Shown here one piece after another: positions 1-5,568 of a DNA stretch of 5,568 bases. The notes beneath the pieces were generated by a model. It was not told the DNA's origin and ran no database searches. It was given only the letters and a program-made list of their open reading frames with translations. The translations under genes were made by a program, and so were the position numbers. Positions within the stretch are counted from its first letter, which is position 1. Every line of letters starts with the position of its first letter. This stretch comes from Azoarcus sp. (GTDB lineage Bacteria > Pseudomonadota > Gammaproteobacteria > Burkholderiales > Rhodocyclaceae): contig JAITWP010000069.1 in NCBI GenBank assembly GCA_031285365.1, positions 1 to 5,568 on the forward strand, given 5' to 3'.

Positions 1-26
1 ACAGCCATACCAAGAGGTGGAGATTC

Positions 27-431
27 ATGACGGCTCATGCTGATTCCTGGGTCGAACACTTGACCAACGCGACTGAAGTTCGATCACTCTTCCCGCGTGG
101 CGGGTTGGTGTTGTCTGGACTGCCGCTCCTTGAACTGAAGTATGTTTCAGGCAATAGGTTTCGGGTTGCGTTGCTGCTTGATCGCCTGCCGGAAGATGCT
201 CCGCAGCGCTGGCGCGATCGTGGCGTAACCACGGTTGAAATTTGTTTTGATGTCGGAGTTACTGCGTTGGATGTGCGGATTACGCAAGAGTTCGACAATT
301 TACCGCTGCTCGACGTGTCTATTGATGAAAACGAACTCCGCATTGTTGCGCAAGGTATGAAGGATGACTTCAGGATTGAGGCACGTACTTTTTATATGCG
401 CCTCGAAGTTCAAGCAACAACGAAGCAGTAA
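27..431 (+). CDS. Imm50-like immunity protein (putative)
   Basis: A 134-residue soluble protein with no signal peptide or membrane segment. It has an N-terminal tryptophan/leucine stretch, an LFPRGG-x-LSGLPLLEL segment (about residues 21-37), then alternating hydrophobic strands with a P-x-x-W motif (PQRW, about 59-62), and ends in a further strand pair. Length, strand pattern and the P-x-x-W element resemble Imm50, a family of putative immunity proteins that protect a cell from its own polymorphic toxin; the match is from memory. The ATG start is supported by a purine-rich ribosome site, GAGGTGGAG, at 14-22. The start overlaps a TGA at 28-30 (ATGA), which may be the end of an upstream gene. 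If so, that gene would be the cognate toxin, outside the window. The gene is AT-richer than the secretion operon to the right. It could also be an uncharacterised beta-rich protein of another family. Confidence 0.6.
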   Translation: MTAHADSWVEHLTNATEVRSLFPRGGLVLSGLPLLELKYVSGNRFRVALLLDRLPEDAPQRWRDRGVTTVEICFDVGVTALDVRITQEFDNLPLLDVSIDENELRIVAQGMKDDFRIEARTFYMRLEVQATTKQ

Positions 432-446
432 TTGCCTCGGACTGAG

Positions 447-460
447 TTTTTGTTTTTTTT
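447..460 (+). terminator. T-rich tract, possible weak terminator
   Basis: Fifteen bases after the stop of the immunity-like gene lies a run of 13 T in 14 positions, broken by one G. Only short stems precede it (CTC/GAG around 434-446, or CAGT/ACTG around 426-444), so the hairpin half of a rho-independent terminator is weak. It could separate the transcripts of the two small genes, or simply be AT-rich spacer. Confidence 0.3.
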
Positions 461-539
461 ATGATGGCTGGTAGCGCCGACGGAACGGTTGAATCCTGGC
501 AATGGCTATAGAAACGTGAGATCCCCGGAGAAGGAAATT

Positions 540-848
540 ATGAAAAATATCCAAATTATTGATGGTGCGGAAAATTGTGCATACGACATATTTGCAGCAA
601 CCGATGGAGAGTTTGCTCTGATCTTCCCTGAGGGGACAGATATCGCATTTATTGAAGAGATTTATGCGCGTGGAGGGGAACAAGAACTCGATGTGGCGCT
701 CAAGAACATCTGGCAGCGCCCGGTGAAAAAGGCGCAGGCACAAGGCATTCACGGAATCATCTTTTATGAGCTGGAGGAAAAAAAGAAATACTATCCGACT
801 CGAAAAGATGAAGAAGCGATCAATCCAGATGGCTCCCGGTTGCGATAA
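540..848 (+). CDS. Small acidic protein of unknown function
   Basis: A 102-residue protein beginning MKNIQIIDGAENC. The ATG at 540 is preferred over an upstream in-frame ATG at 489 because GGAGAAGGA (527-535) is a good ribosome-binding site just before it, and the 17 extra residues look non-coding. The product is rich in Glu and Asp with a strongly polar C-terminus, and has no membrane segment or signal peptide. Recognisable blocks are YDIFAATDGEFALIFPEGTDIAF (positions 15-37), a central Trp (NIW, about 60), GIHGIIFYELEEKKKYYPTRKDEEA (about 74-98) and the ending NPDGSRLR. It gives the impression of a conserved hypothetical family, but I cannot assign a function. Its position after an immunity-like gene suggests an accessory role in the same toxin/immunity island, perhaps as a second or orphan immunity gene; this is inference from context only. 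Confidence 0.8.
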   Translation: MKNIQIIDGAENCAYDIFAATDGEFALIFPEGTDIAFIEEIYARGGEQELDVALKNIWQRPVKKAQAQGIHGIIFYELEEKKKYYPTRKDEEAINPDGSRLR

Positions 849-853
849 AAATT

Positions 854-1308
854 GGGCATTGACTATTATGCGTGTACTCAAGTATTTGTTCGCGATCTCC
901 ATCGGTTCAGTCGACAATGGGCAGGTGAAGTGAAAAATACGCCAGTGGCATCAGTTGAGAGAAGTTTGCTGTGATTGAACCGCTACTGCGTGGCGTGCGC
1001 AAGGCGACAAAGCTCATGCCCAAACGCTGGATCGACGAGAGCCGCTTCGCGTGACTGAACAAAAACAGATGATTTTGGAAGAACCGCGAGTGGCTGCTCA
1101 GCACCGGCTTGCAGTTCGTTTACCGGGCATGCCTCGTCTTGCCGCCCAGGAGATCGCAAACATATTCTGCGGTCACACGATGCGCCGGGCTTACCGAGAA
1201 ATCAGAAAGTTGGGAGCAGAAGTCACCTTGTCACCCGCATGGATGCTTGGTTTCTTGTGCTCATGCGTTCTGGAAGTTGCCGTCTCATGAGAAGTCCTAT
1301 TCAGGCCC
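854..1308 (+). mobile_element. Decayed, internally deleted IS5-family element
   Basis: This 455-bp block fills the otherwise gene-free stretch between the small genes and the secretion operon. It holds a transposase remnant (917-1159) in which the beginning and end of an IS5-type transposase are fused. The proposed left end is GGGCATTGACTATT (854-867), about 60 bp before the transposase ATG. The proposed right end reads, on the minus strand from 1308, GGGCCTGAATAG. The two align only imperfectly as inverted repeats. TGA follows the right end (1309-1311) and fits the TNA target site of some IS5 subgroups, but the left flank (ATT) does not match it. The identity of the element is well supported by the transposase; its exact borders are tentative. 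About 140 bp between the transposase remnant and 1297 shows no other feature. Confidence 0.6.
917..1159 (+). pseudogene. IS5-family transposase remnant, N- and C-termini fused
   Basis: A single reading frame from ATG 917 reads MGR*SEKYASGIS*EKFA, then VIEPLLRGVRKATK, then LMPKRWIDESRFA*LNKNR*, then FWKNREWLLSTGLQFVYR and CLVLPPRRS. The first part matches the start of IS5-type transposases (a [Y]-x-S-D-I-S-R-E-x-F-x-x-I-x-P-L-L pattern). The second matches their end (P-K-R-W-V-V-E-R-[ST]-F-A-W-L-x-[KR]-x-R-R-L, including the catalytic Glu region). The middle, holding the two catalytic Asp residues, is absent; the join is near codon 1010-1015. Four in-frame TGA stops (926, 956, 1052, 1070) fall where the family has Arg (CGA) or Trp (TGG), each one transition away. 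The product cannot be active. Recognition is from memory of the family. Confidence 0.75.
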
Positions 1309-1839
1309 TGACCGTGGAATTTCGCCCTGGATCACGTAATCGAAACGTCCTGAGCTTTCGCGTACATCGCGCAGTTTCCACAATGGCGCTGGCTGACCGG
1401 CGTTTAGCTGATCAAGAATCTGAAGCCCCCGTTCTGCGCTATCCAGCGAAAATGTTGCAGAGACATTTCCCGTTTGGGTATCCAAGGCGATGGAGCGAAG
1501 CCGGACGCCAGGCTGCGGTAACGATTCCAGCGCTTGCAACAGACCCCGAAACGGAAATCCCGCAGCGCGCCACAGCGAGGTCAGGTCGGTCGCCAACCGT
1601 GCTTCGGTTTCTGTAAGGAGCGGAGCCGCTTCGATTGGCGCCGACGTCGTCTGGTAGAGCCTGTTGACCAACCATTGCGTTTCCTGGCGATTCAGGTCGG
1701 CGAGCTTGAATCCCCCTGCGCCAATACCCACCAGCATCACCGCAATACCAAGCATCACGGGTATTCGGTATGCAGATGGAGTCGATGGCTTGGCCGTGTG
1801 GAAAACCAGCGAATGCAATTCGACGTCAACCGGTCTCAT
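1297..1839 (-). CDS. PilN/GspM-like single-pass membrane protein
   Basis: A 180-residue bitopic protein: a short cytoplasmic N-terminus (1-24), one hydrophobic segment (about 25-48, IPVMLGIAVMLVGIGAGGF), a helical stretch (about 50-105), then a compact alpha/beta domain (about 108-175) resembling the ferredoxin-like periplasmic domains of PilN, PilO and GspM. Such proteins join the cytoplasmic ATPase platform to the periplasmic pseudopilus or secretin. The ATG overlaps the stop of the preceding gene (ATGA at 1836-1839), and no separate ribosome site is visible, so translation is probably coupled. It is the last gene of the operon in this window. Its final codons (RSGPE) and stop lie in DNA that looks like the right end of an IS relic, so the native C-terminus may have been altered by a few residues; the last predicted strand (FDYVIQGEI) is intact. 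GspM, PilN and the C-terminal half of a split GspL cannot be told apart here. Confidence 0.7.
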   Translation of the reverse strand: MRPVDVELHSLVFHTAKPSTPSAYRIPVMLGIAVMLVGIGAGGFKLADLNRQETQWLVNRLYQTTSAPIEAAPLLTETEARLATDLTSLWRAAGFPFRGLLQALESLPQPGVRLRSIALDTQTGNVSATFSLDSAERGLQILDQLNAGQPAPLWKLRDVRESSGRFDYVIQGEIPRSGPE

Positions 1840-2597
1840 TGCAATGGCCCGGTGCAGCCAGCGAAGGCAATCTGCGCCAATTCACCGGAAACAGGCATAT
1901 CGGCGGCGCCCGGATTCAGATACCAAGCGCAATGCGACGGCGCTGGGGACGCCTGCAATCCGATACGCAAGCGCTGCCATTCACGCAATGCGTCATCGCG
2001 GGTCGCGCAAGCCGTCGTCGCGGCCCGTGTATAGCCTGCCTTCGAGCCAGCGATTACTGTCAGCGAGTCACCATCAGCCACCGCCAAAACCCGCGCTTCC
2101 TTGCCGTCGGCCTGGGTCGCAAAGACTCGCAGCGGATCGGACCACCAGGGACGAATCGACTGCACCTTCAGCTTCAGCTCGCCGAGTGCTTTCGCCAGAG
2201 CCTGCAGCAACGGTCCGTCAAAAGCTGCGGCCAAACGAGGTCGATGCGGTGTGGCGGCTTCCAGCCACACCAGGGGCGGCTCGTGAAACCACCCCTCTTG
2301 CACCATGTGGGCCTGAATGATTCGGATGCGCTCTTCGTCACGTTCGATACCGGCAATCGGCATTTCAAGGATGGCCGGGCAGATACTCCCGCTCAGCCAC
2401 AATCTGGTTTTCAAGGGACGCCGCGGGGCAATGTTGCGCAATGCGAACCGGACCGTTTCGAAAAGCTCGCCGGCTCCCTTGATCGGTACATACCCACGCT
2501 GACCATCGATACCGGCCCATTGCACTCTGTTGGAGCCGACGTAAACGTCCGCCACCTCTCCGAACGAGGCCCTTCGGCTAAAGCCATCCCAGAACAC
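1836..2597 (-). CDS. GspL/PilM-like cytoplasmic assembly protein
   Basis: A 253-residue protein without a membrane segment or signal peptide. The order of elements suggests an actin-like fold of the PilM or GspL-cytoplasmic type: an opening strand-turn-strand (VADVYVGSNRVQWAGIDG, about 15-32), a second strand set (TRLWLSGS...ILEMPIAG, about 64-83), and a helix-strand unit (LLQALAKALGELKLKVQSI, about 130-148) like that preceding the ligand-binding region of PilM. In such systems this protein docks the ATPase to the membrane partner encoded next. The start is GTG at 2597, inside the last 20 bp of gspE, fixed by a strong ribosome site (GGAGGAGGT) just upstream. The stop overlaps the next ATG. 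The sequence is divergent and I do not recognise a named family; the call rests mainly on position between gspE and a PilN/GspM-like gene. A GspL split into separate cytoplasmic and membrane proteins is an alternative. Confidence 0.65.
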   Translation of the reverse strand: MFWDGFSRRASFGEVADVYVGSNRVQWAGIDGQRGYVPIKGAGELFETVRFALRNIAPRRPLKTRLWLSGSICPAILEMPIAGIERDEERIRIIQAHMVQEGWFHEPPLVWLEAATPHRPRLAAAFDGPLLQALAKALGELKLKVQSIRPWWSDPLRVFATQADGKEARVLAVADGDSLTVIAGSKAGYTRAATTACATRDDALREWQRLRIGLQASPAPSHCAWYLNPGAADMPVSGELAQIAFAGCTGPLQ

Positions 2598-4185
2598 GCC
2601 GCACCTCCTCCGGGGTGGTTCGCCCCTGTTCGATCCAGCGGCCGGCCAGGCCCGACAGACTGCCGGCGTCTGATGACTGGACGTATCGCCGCAGTTGCAT
2701 CAGTGGGGCCTCGGATATCACGAGATCCCGGAATGGGTCATCGATGGTATGCACTTCGGCAATGGCGCTTCGGGCCCCATATCCGGTTCCATTGCACCGG
2801 GCACAACCAACGCCTTTGATGATTTCTCGCACCTTGATTCCGGCCTTTTGTAGCCACCCCTGCTCGGCTGCCGTTGGCGCACCCGCCACGCGGCAGTGCG
2901 GGCAAATCTCCCGCAGCAGCCGCTGGACGACGATGCCGTTGAGCGCGCCCATGAAACCGAACATGTCGATCTCAAAATGCTTGAACCTGCCAACGACATC
3001 GAACACACTGTTCGCGTGCACGGTGGTGAACACCTGATGACCCGTCAGCGCTGACTGCACGGCAATATCGGCCGTTTCACCATCCCGGATTTCACCCACC
3101 AGTATCCGATCCGGGTCGTGCCGAAGAATCGATCGCAAACCACGCGCAAACGTCAAGCCTTTGCGTTCGTTGACGGGGATTTGCAACACTCCCGCGAGTT
3201 CGTATTCGACCGGGTCTTCGATCGTGACGATCTTGTCCTGCCCGGTGTTCAACTCCGACAGCGCGGCATACAAGGTGGTTGTCTTTCCGCTGCCGGTCGG
3301 ACCGGTCACCAGAAGCATTCCGTGCGGCAGTGCGGTGAGTTCCCGGATGCGCTCACATGAGGTGCGATCGAGGCCCAGCCGGTCCAGCGACATTGCCTGT
3401 CCATCAGCCCTCAATCTGGATTTGTCCAAAATCCGCAGCACCGCGTCTTCGCTGATCAAACCCGGCATGATCGACACCCGCATGTCGATGTCTTGCGCGC
3501 CGTGTCTCCAACGGAATCGGCCATCCTGAGGAATGCGTCGCTCGGTGATGTCCAATTGCGCCAGCACCTTGATTCTGGAGACTGATTCGTCGGCCAGCCT
3601 GGAATCTTCGGTGCGGGCATGCTGCATGAGCACGCCGTTGACTCGAAACTTGATGCGCAAGCCCGAGCGGCCGGTTTCGAAATGAATATCGCTGGCGCCA
3701 AGCGCAATGGCGCTTGCGAATACCTGGTCCACCAGTACCACCGCATCGGTCCATGACACGATGGCGCCTGGGCTCGCGTTCGGTGGCTCGGTGTTCGGGA
3801 TTATTGGAGGCGCCGGCTCCGCGTTCAATCGACGAAGCCAGCGCGCACTGACGGCCGCCGGTGTGCAAGAAGGGCCGGCGACACGCCGCAAGCGGGCGAC
3901 CAGTTCCTCGTCCCAAGGATCAGAAAGACCGTAGCAAACCCCATGCGCCCCGGGCACTCGCAGCGGCACACAAGGCACCGAAGCCGCGCTTTCGGCGCAA
4001 AGCGCGGAAAACTCGATCCAGTCTTCGGACTCCGGGCTGATGGCCGGTACTCCGGCTAGTGCAGCCAGCGTCTGCGACAACATTCGGCTGGAAAAACCCA
4101 TTTCCAACAACACGTCGAGCACCGAGCGGTCCGGCGTTGCCGCGGCCCGGGCTTTGTTCAACGCGGCCAGCAGGTCGCCAAGCAT
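2578..4185 (-). CDS. gspE: GspE/PilB-family secretion ATPase
   Basis: A 535-residue hexameric cytoplasmic ATPase that powers pseudopilus or pilus assembly in type II secretion and type IV pilus machines. Domains in order: an N-terminal GspE-N/MshEN-like domain (about 20-125); a Pro-rich linker (125-140); the N2 domain with ASDIHFE (164-170); then the RecA-like motor. The motor shows Walker A GPTGSGKTT (295-303), Asp box TIEDPVEYE (321-329), Walker B region ending ILVGEIRD (361-368) and His box TGHQVFTTVHAN (381-392). A zinc-binding tetracysteine is present, CPHC (428-431) and CARC (461-464), which is typical of assembly ATPases and not of PilT. All catalytic residues are intact. The ATG overlaps the gspF stop by one base (TAATG); the ribosome site is weak (GGA), which suggests coupling to gspF. 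The family is certain; whether the machine is a secretion system, an Msh-like pilus or another type IV filament is open. Confidence 0.95.
   Translation of the reverse strand: MLGDLLAALNKARAAATPDRSVLDVLLEMGFSSRMLSQTLAALAGVPAISPESEDWIEFSALCAESAASVPCVPLRVPGAHGVCYGLSDPWDEELVARLRRVAGPSCTPAAVSARWLRRLNAEPAPPIIPNTEPPNASPGAIVSWTDAVVLVDQVFASAIALGASDIHFETGRSGLRIKFRVNGVLMQHARTEDSRLADESVSRIKVLAQLDITERRIPQDGRFRWRHGAQDIDMRVSIMPGLISEDAVLRILDKSRLRADGQAMSLDRLGLDRTSCERIRELTALPHGMLLVTGPTGSGKTTTLYAALSELNTGQDKIVTIEDPVEYELAGVLQIPVNERKGLTFARGLRSILRHDPDRILVGEIRDGETADIAVQSALTGHQVFTTVHANSVFDVVGRFKHFEIDMFGFMGALNGIVVQRLLREICPHCRVAGAPTAAEQGWLQKAGIKVREIIKGVGCARCNGTGYGARSAIAEVHTIDDPFRDLVISEAPLMQLRRYVQSSDAGSLSGLAGRWIEQGRTTPEEVRRVLGWL
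2603..2610 (-). promoter_or_regulatory. Strong ribosome-binding site within gspE 3' end
   Basis: On the minus strand GGAGGAGGT lies about 5-7 bases before the GTG at 2597. It is the best Shine-Dalgarno match in the operon and decides the non-ATG start of the GspL/PilM-like gene. It sits inside the last codons of gspE, so ribosomes can load independently of upstream termination. Confidence 0.7.
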
Positions 4186-5420
4186 TACCGGATTCCACTT
4201 GCGAGGTCGAAAATCGGCAGATACATCAGCACGACCACGGTGCCAACGGCCAACGAAACCAGCAACAGCAACAGCGGCTCCACGAGCCGTGCAAGCCGAT
4301 CGACGGCAGTCGAAAACCGATCGGCGTGCCGGTCCGTCAGGGCTTGCAGAATCGGCACCATCGAGCCGGTGCGCTCGGCCACGCGCAACAGCCGCTCCGT
4401 GATCGGGTCGGTGAGCCCGGATCGCGCAAAGGCTTCGGCCGGCGCCGTGCCTTTGGTCACGGCGTCATGAATGATTGCGACGGCCCGCTCGAAGCGGCTC
4501 CCAAGTCCAAGGCCGCGGCAGCGAAGCAAAGATTCATCCAGCGCATAGCCGCCGCGAATCATCACCGCCAGCGACTGGTAGAACTTCGCTTTGCGAAACT
4601 CATCGAGCCAAGTCCGCGCCGGCCCGAAGAATTCCACCATCAGTACCAGGCGATTCCGAAAAGCGGGTTGACCAAAGGCGAGCACGCAGCCGCCGATGAA
4701 CGTCGTGACGGCGCCCAAGACCGCGATGCGATGTGCCGAAATCCAAACGGAGAACGCAAGCAGCGAGCCGGACAATCCGTTTTGAAGGTCCGGCCGGTCG
4801 CGATAGATCAGCGAAAACCGCGGCATCACGAACAACAGCAACAACCCGATCACGATAAAGCCGATCACCAATACCAAGGTCGGGTACACCGCGGCGGCCC
4901 GGGCTTTTGAGAACAACCGGTCGATCATCCGCTGATACGCCAGATAGTCTTCCAAAGCCGGTACGAGTTCGCCGGAACGCTCGCCGGCCACCACGCCGGC
5001 GATCAGGACCGATGGAAAAACGTTGACACTTTCCATGGCCGCGGAAAGTGACTTGCCGGCCGCCAGCTTGGTGCTCAAAGACGCCAGCACCCAGCGTCGC
5101 TCCGAGACCTTTGTTTCAGCGTTCAAAGCATCCAGGGCTTCTGTCACCGTCATACCGGCCATCAGCAGCGCTTTGAGCTCGTGGCACCACCAAGCGACAT
5201 CGAATTTCGTTCGGGTGCCGGCAGGCCGATGGTCATCCGCGGTGACTTCGGTGATGCTGAGAACGAGTTGTCGATCCGTCGCAACCTGCTCACCGGCCAC
5301 TTGGGCGCTGACGGCCGTAACCCTGCGCACATCGAGCCGTTGCGTGGACAAATCCCATTGCCGGATTTGCCACTGCCGTTGCCCGGTCTTGATGGGTTCA
5401 CGCGCCATGAATTCACGCAT
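4185..5420 (-). CDS. gspF: GspF/PilC-family inner-membrane platform protein
   Basis: A 411-residue polytopic inner-membrane protein that forms the platform turned by the GspE ATPase. It has two T2SSF helical domains in tandem (about 75-200 and 275-405). Each holds a conserved motif, GERSGELVPAL (147-157) and AERTGSMVPIL (348-358), and there are three hydrophobic segments (about 176-199, 232-250, 380-403). The N-terminal ~70 residues (QWQIRQWDLS...) replace the usual short GspF leader. The reading frame continues upstream to a GTG at 5564, but those codons lie in an IS end and are not native. ATG 5420 is the first start outside it; ATG 5408 (MAREP) is equally possible, and neither has a clear ribosome site. 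This is the first gene of the operon here. Its own promoter would have to lie in the 55 bp before the IS end or beyond it. Confidence 0.93.
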   Translation of the reverse strand: MREFMAREPIKTGQRQWQIRQWDLSTQRLDVRRVTAVSAQVAGEQVATDRQLVLSITEVTADDHRPAGTRTKFDVAWWCHELKALLMAGMTVTEALDALNAETKVSERRWVLASLSTKLAAGKSLSAAMESVNVFPSVLIAGVVAGERSGELVPALEDYLAYQRMIDRLFSKARAAAVYPTLVLVIGFIVIGLLLLFVMPRFSLIYRDRPDLQNGLSGSLLAFSVWISAHRIAVLGAVTTFIGGCVLAFGQPAFRNRLVLMVEFFGPARTWLDEFRKAKFYQSLAVMIRGGYALDESLLRCRGLGLGSRFERAVAIIHDAVTKGTAPAEAFARSGLTDPITERLLRVAERTGSMVPILQALTDRHADRFSTAVDRLARLVEPLLLLLVSLAVGTVVVLMYLPIFDLASGIR

Positions 5421-5421
5421 C

Positions 5422-5445
5422 GTCGGTATTGAAGTCGGTATTGAA
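5422..5445. repeat. Perfect 12-bp tandem duplication
   Basis: The unit GTCGGTATTGAA occurs twice in direct succession (5422-5433 and 5434-5445), immediately upstream of the gspF start on the minus strand. It may be a replication-slippage duplication or a pair of binding half-sites; nothing decides between them. Confidence 0.85.
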
Positions 5446-5475
5446 AACAGACAGTGACCGCAAATGATGGGGTTA

Positions 5476-5568
5476 GGGCCTGTTAACGCTATGCAAGGGG
5501 TCGCGAAGCTCACCACAGCCCGCCCATCAAGGCGCAAGGCGCCGTGCGGGTGCGCTACCCGCACAAGC
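5476..5568. mobile_element. Terminus of an IS element running off the window
   Basis: Beginning at 5476, GGGCCTGTTAACGCTATG has the look of an IS5-type terminal inverted repeat (GGGCCTGTT start). It is preceded by TTA (5473-5475), which fits a TNA target duplication. The following ~75 bp is GC-rich, contains two adjacent hairpins and has no coding sign of its own, as expected for an IS subterminal region. The transposase and the other end lie beyond the window. Its end sequence is not closely matched by the relic at 854-1308, so this is probably a different, younger element. A non-autonomous (MITE-like) element is an alternative. Confidence 0.55.
5531..5564. repeat. Two adjacent perfect hairpins in the IS end
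   Basis: The first hairpin has stem GGCGC/GCGCC with loop AAG (5531-5543). The second follows at once, with an 8-bp stem GTGCGGGT/ACCCGCAC and loop GCGCT (5544-5564). Such structures in an IS end can block read-through transcription into the transposase or serve as binding sites; their role here is unknown. Confidence 0.7.

Noticed and set aside
858..893. Promoter-like TTGACT with TATTTG about 18 bp downstream
   Set aside because: The -10 match is poor and it overlaps the proposed IS left end; no gene follows that needs it.
459..917. - strand open frame of 152 codons opposite the 102-aa gene
   Set aside because: The + strand gene has a good ribosome site and protein-like composition; the minus frame spans the intergenic gaps and has no start signal.
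868..933. Micro-ORF MRVLKYLFAISIGSVDNGQVK resembling the start of a membrane protein
   Set aside because: No ribosome site, ends after 21 codons, and lies in the leader of the IS relic, overlapping the transposase start.
917..1159. TGA read as an amino acid in the transposase frame (recoding)
   Set aside because: The catalytic middle is missing and TGA ends other genes normally here; decay of CGA/TGG codons explains it better.
1770..2819. Long + strand open frame of 349 codons opposite the GspL/PilM-like and PilN/GspM-like genes
   Set aside because: Antisense shadow of GC-rich genes; low-complexity Arg/Pro/Ser-rich translation, no ribosome site and no domain.
4059..4910. + strand open frame of 283 codons opposite gspE/gspF
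   Set aside because: Shadow of gspF; Gln/Arg/His-rich translation without motifs, while the opposite strand encodes clear T2SSF domains.
1..5568. CRISPR arrays, tRNA or rRNA genes, riboswitches
   Set aside because: No regularly spaced repeats, no cloverleaf-like segments and no rRNA-like stretches were seen on either strand.

Overview
The window looks like a chromosomal accessory region of a Pseudomonadota bacterium, probably beta- or gamma-proteobacterial. This rests on proteobacterial-type GspE and GspF proteins, GC-rich coding DNA in the right two thirds, and IS5-family insertion-sequence remains. The genus cannot be settled from the sequence alone.

Left part (1-853, + strand, clearly AT-richer). 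Two small genes lie here. The first (27-431) resembles Imm50-family immunity proteins and overlaps a possible upstream stop codon, so the missing left flank may hold its toxin gene. The second (540-848) encodes a 102-residue acidic protein of unknown function. A T-rich tract lies between them.

Middle (about 854-1308). There is no working gene. The stretch is explained by a decayed, internally deleted IS5-family insertion sequence. The N-terminal ~30 codons of its transposase are joined directly to the C-terminal ~50 codons, and the frame is broken by four TGA stops. Its right end reaches the last codons of the neighbouring secretion gene.

Right part (1297-5420, all - strand, GC-rich). A tightly packed four-gene operon is transcribed right to left: a GspF-type inner-membrane platform protein, a GspE-type ATPase, a GspL/PilM-like cytoplasmic protein and a PilN/GspM-like single-pass membrane protein. 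The junctions overlap (TAATG, 20 bp, ATGA), which suggests translational coupling. Together they would form the ATPase and inner-membrane assembly platform of a type II secretion or type IV pilus-like machine. No prepilin, prepilin peptidase or secretin gene is in the window.

Right edge (5476-5568). A second IS-like terminus with strong inverted-repeat structure begins 55 bp upstream of gspF. The operon is therefore bracketed by IS material on both sides, so its promoter and its missing partner genes may have been displaced or lost.
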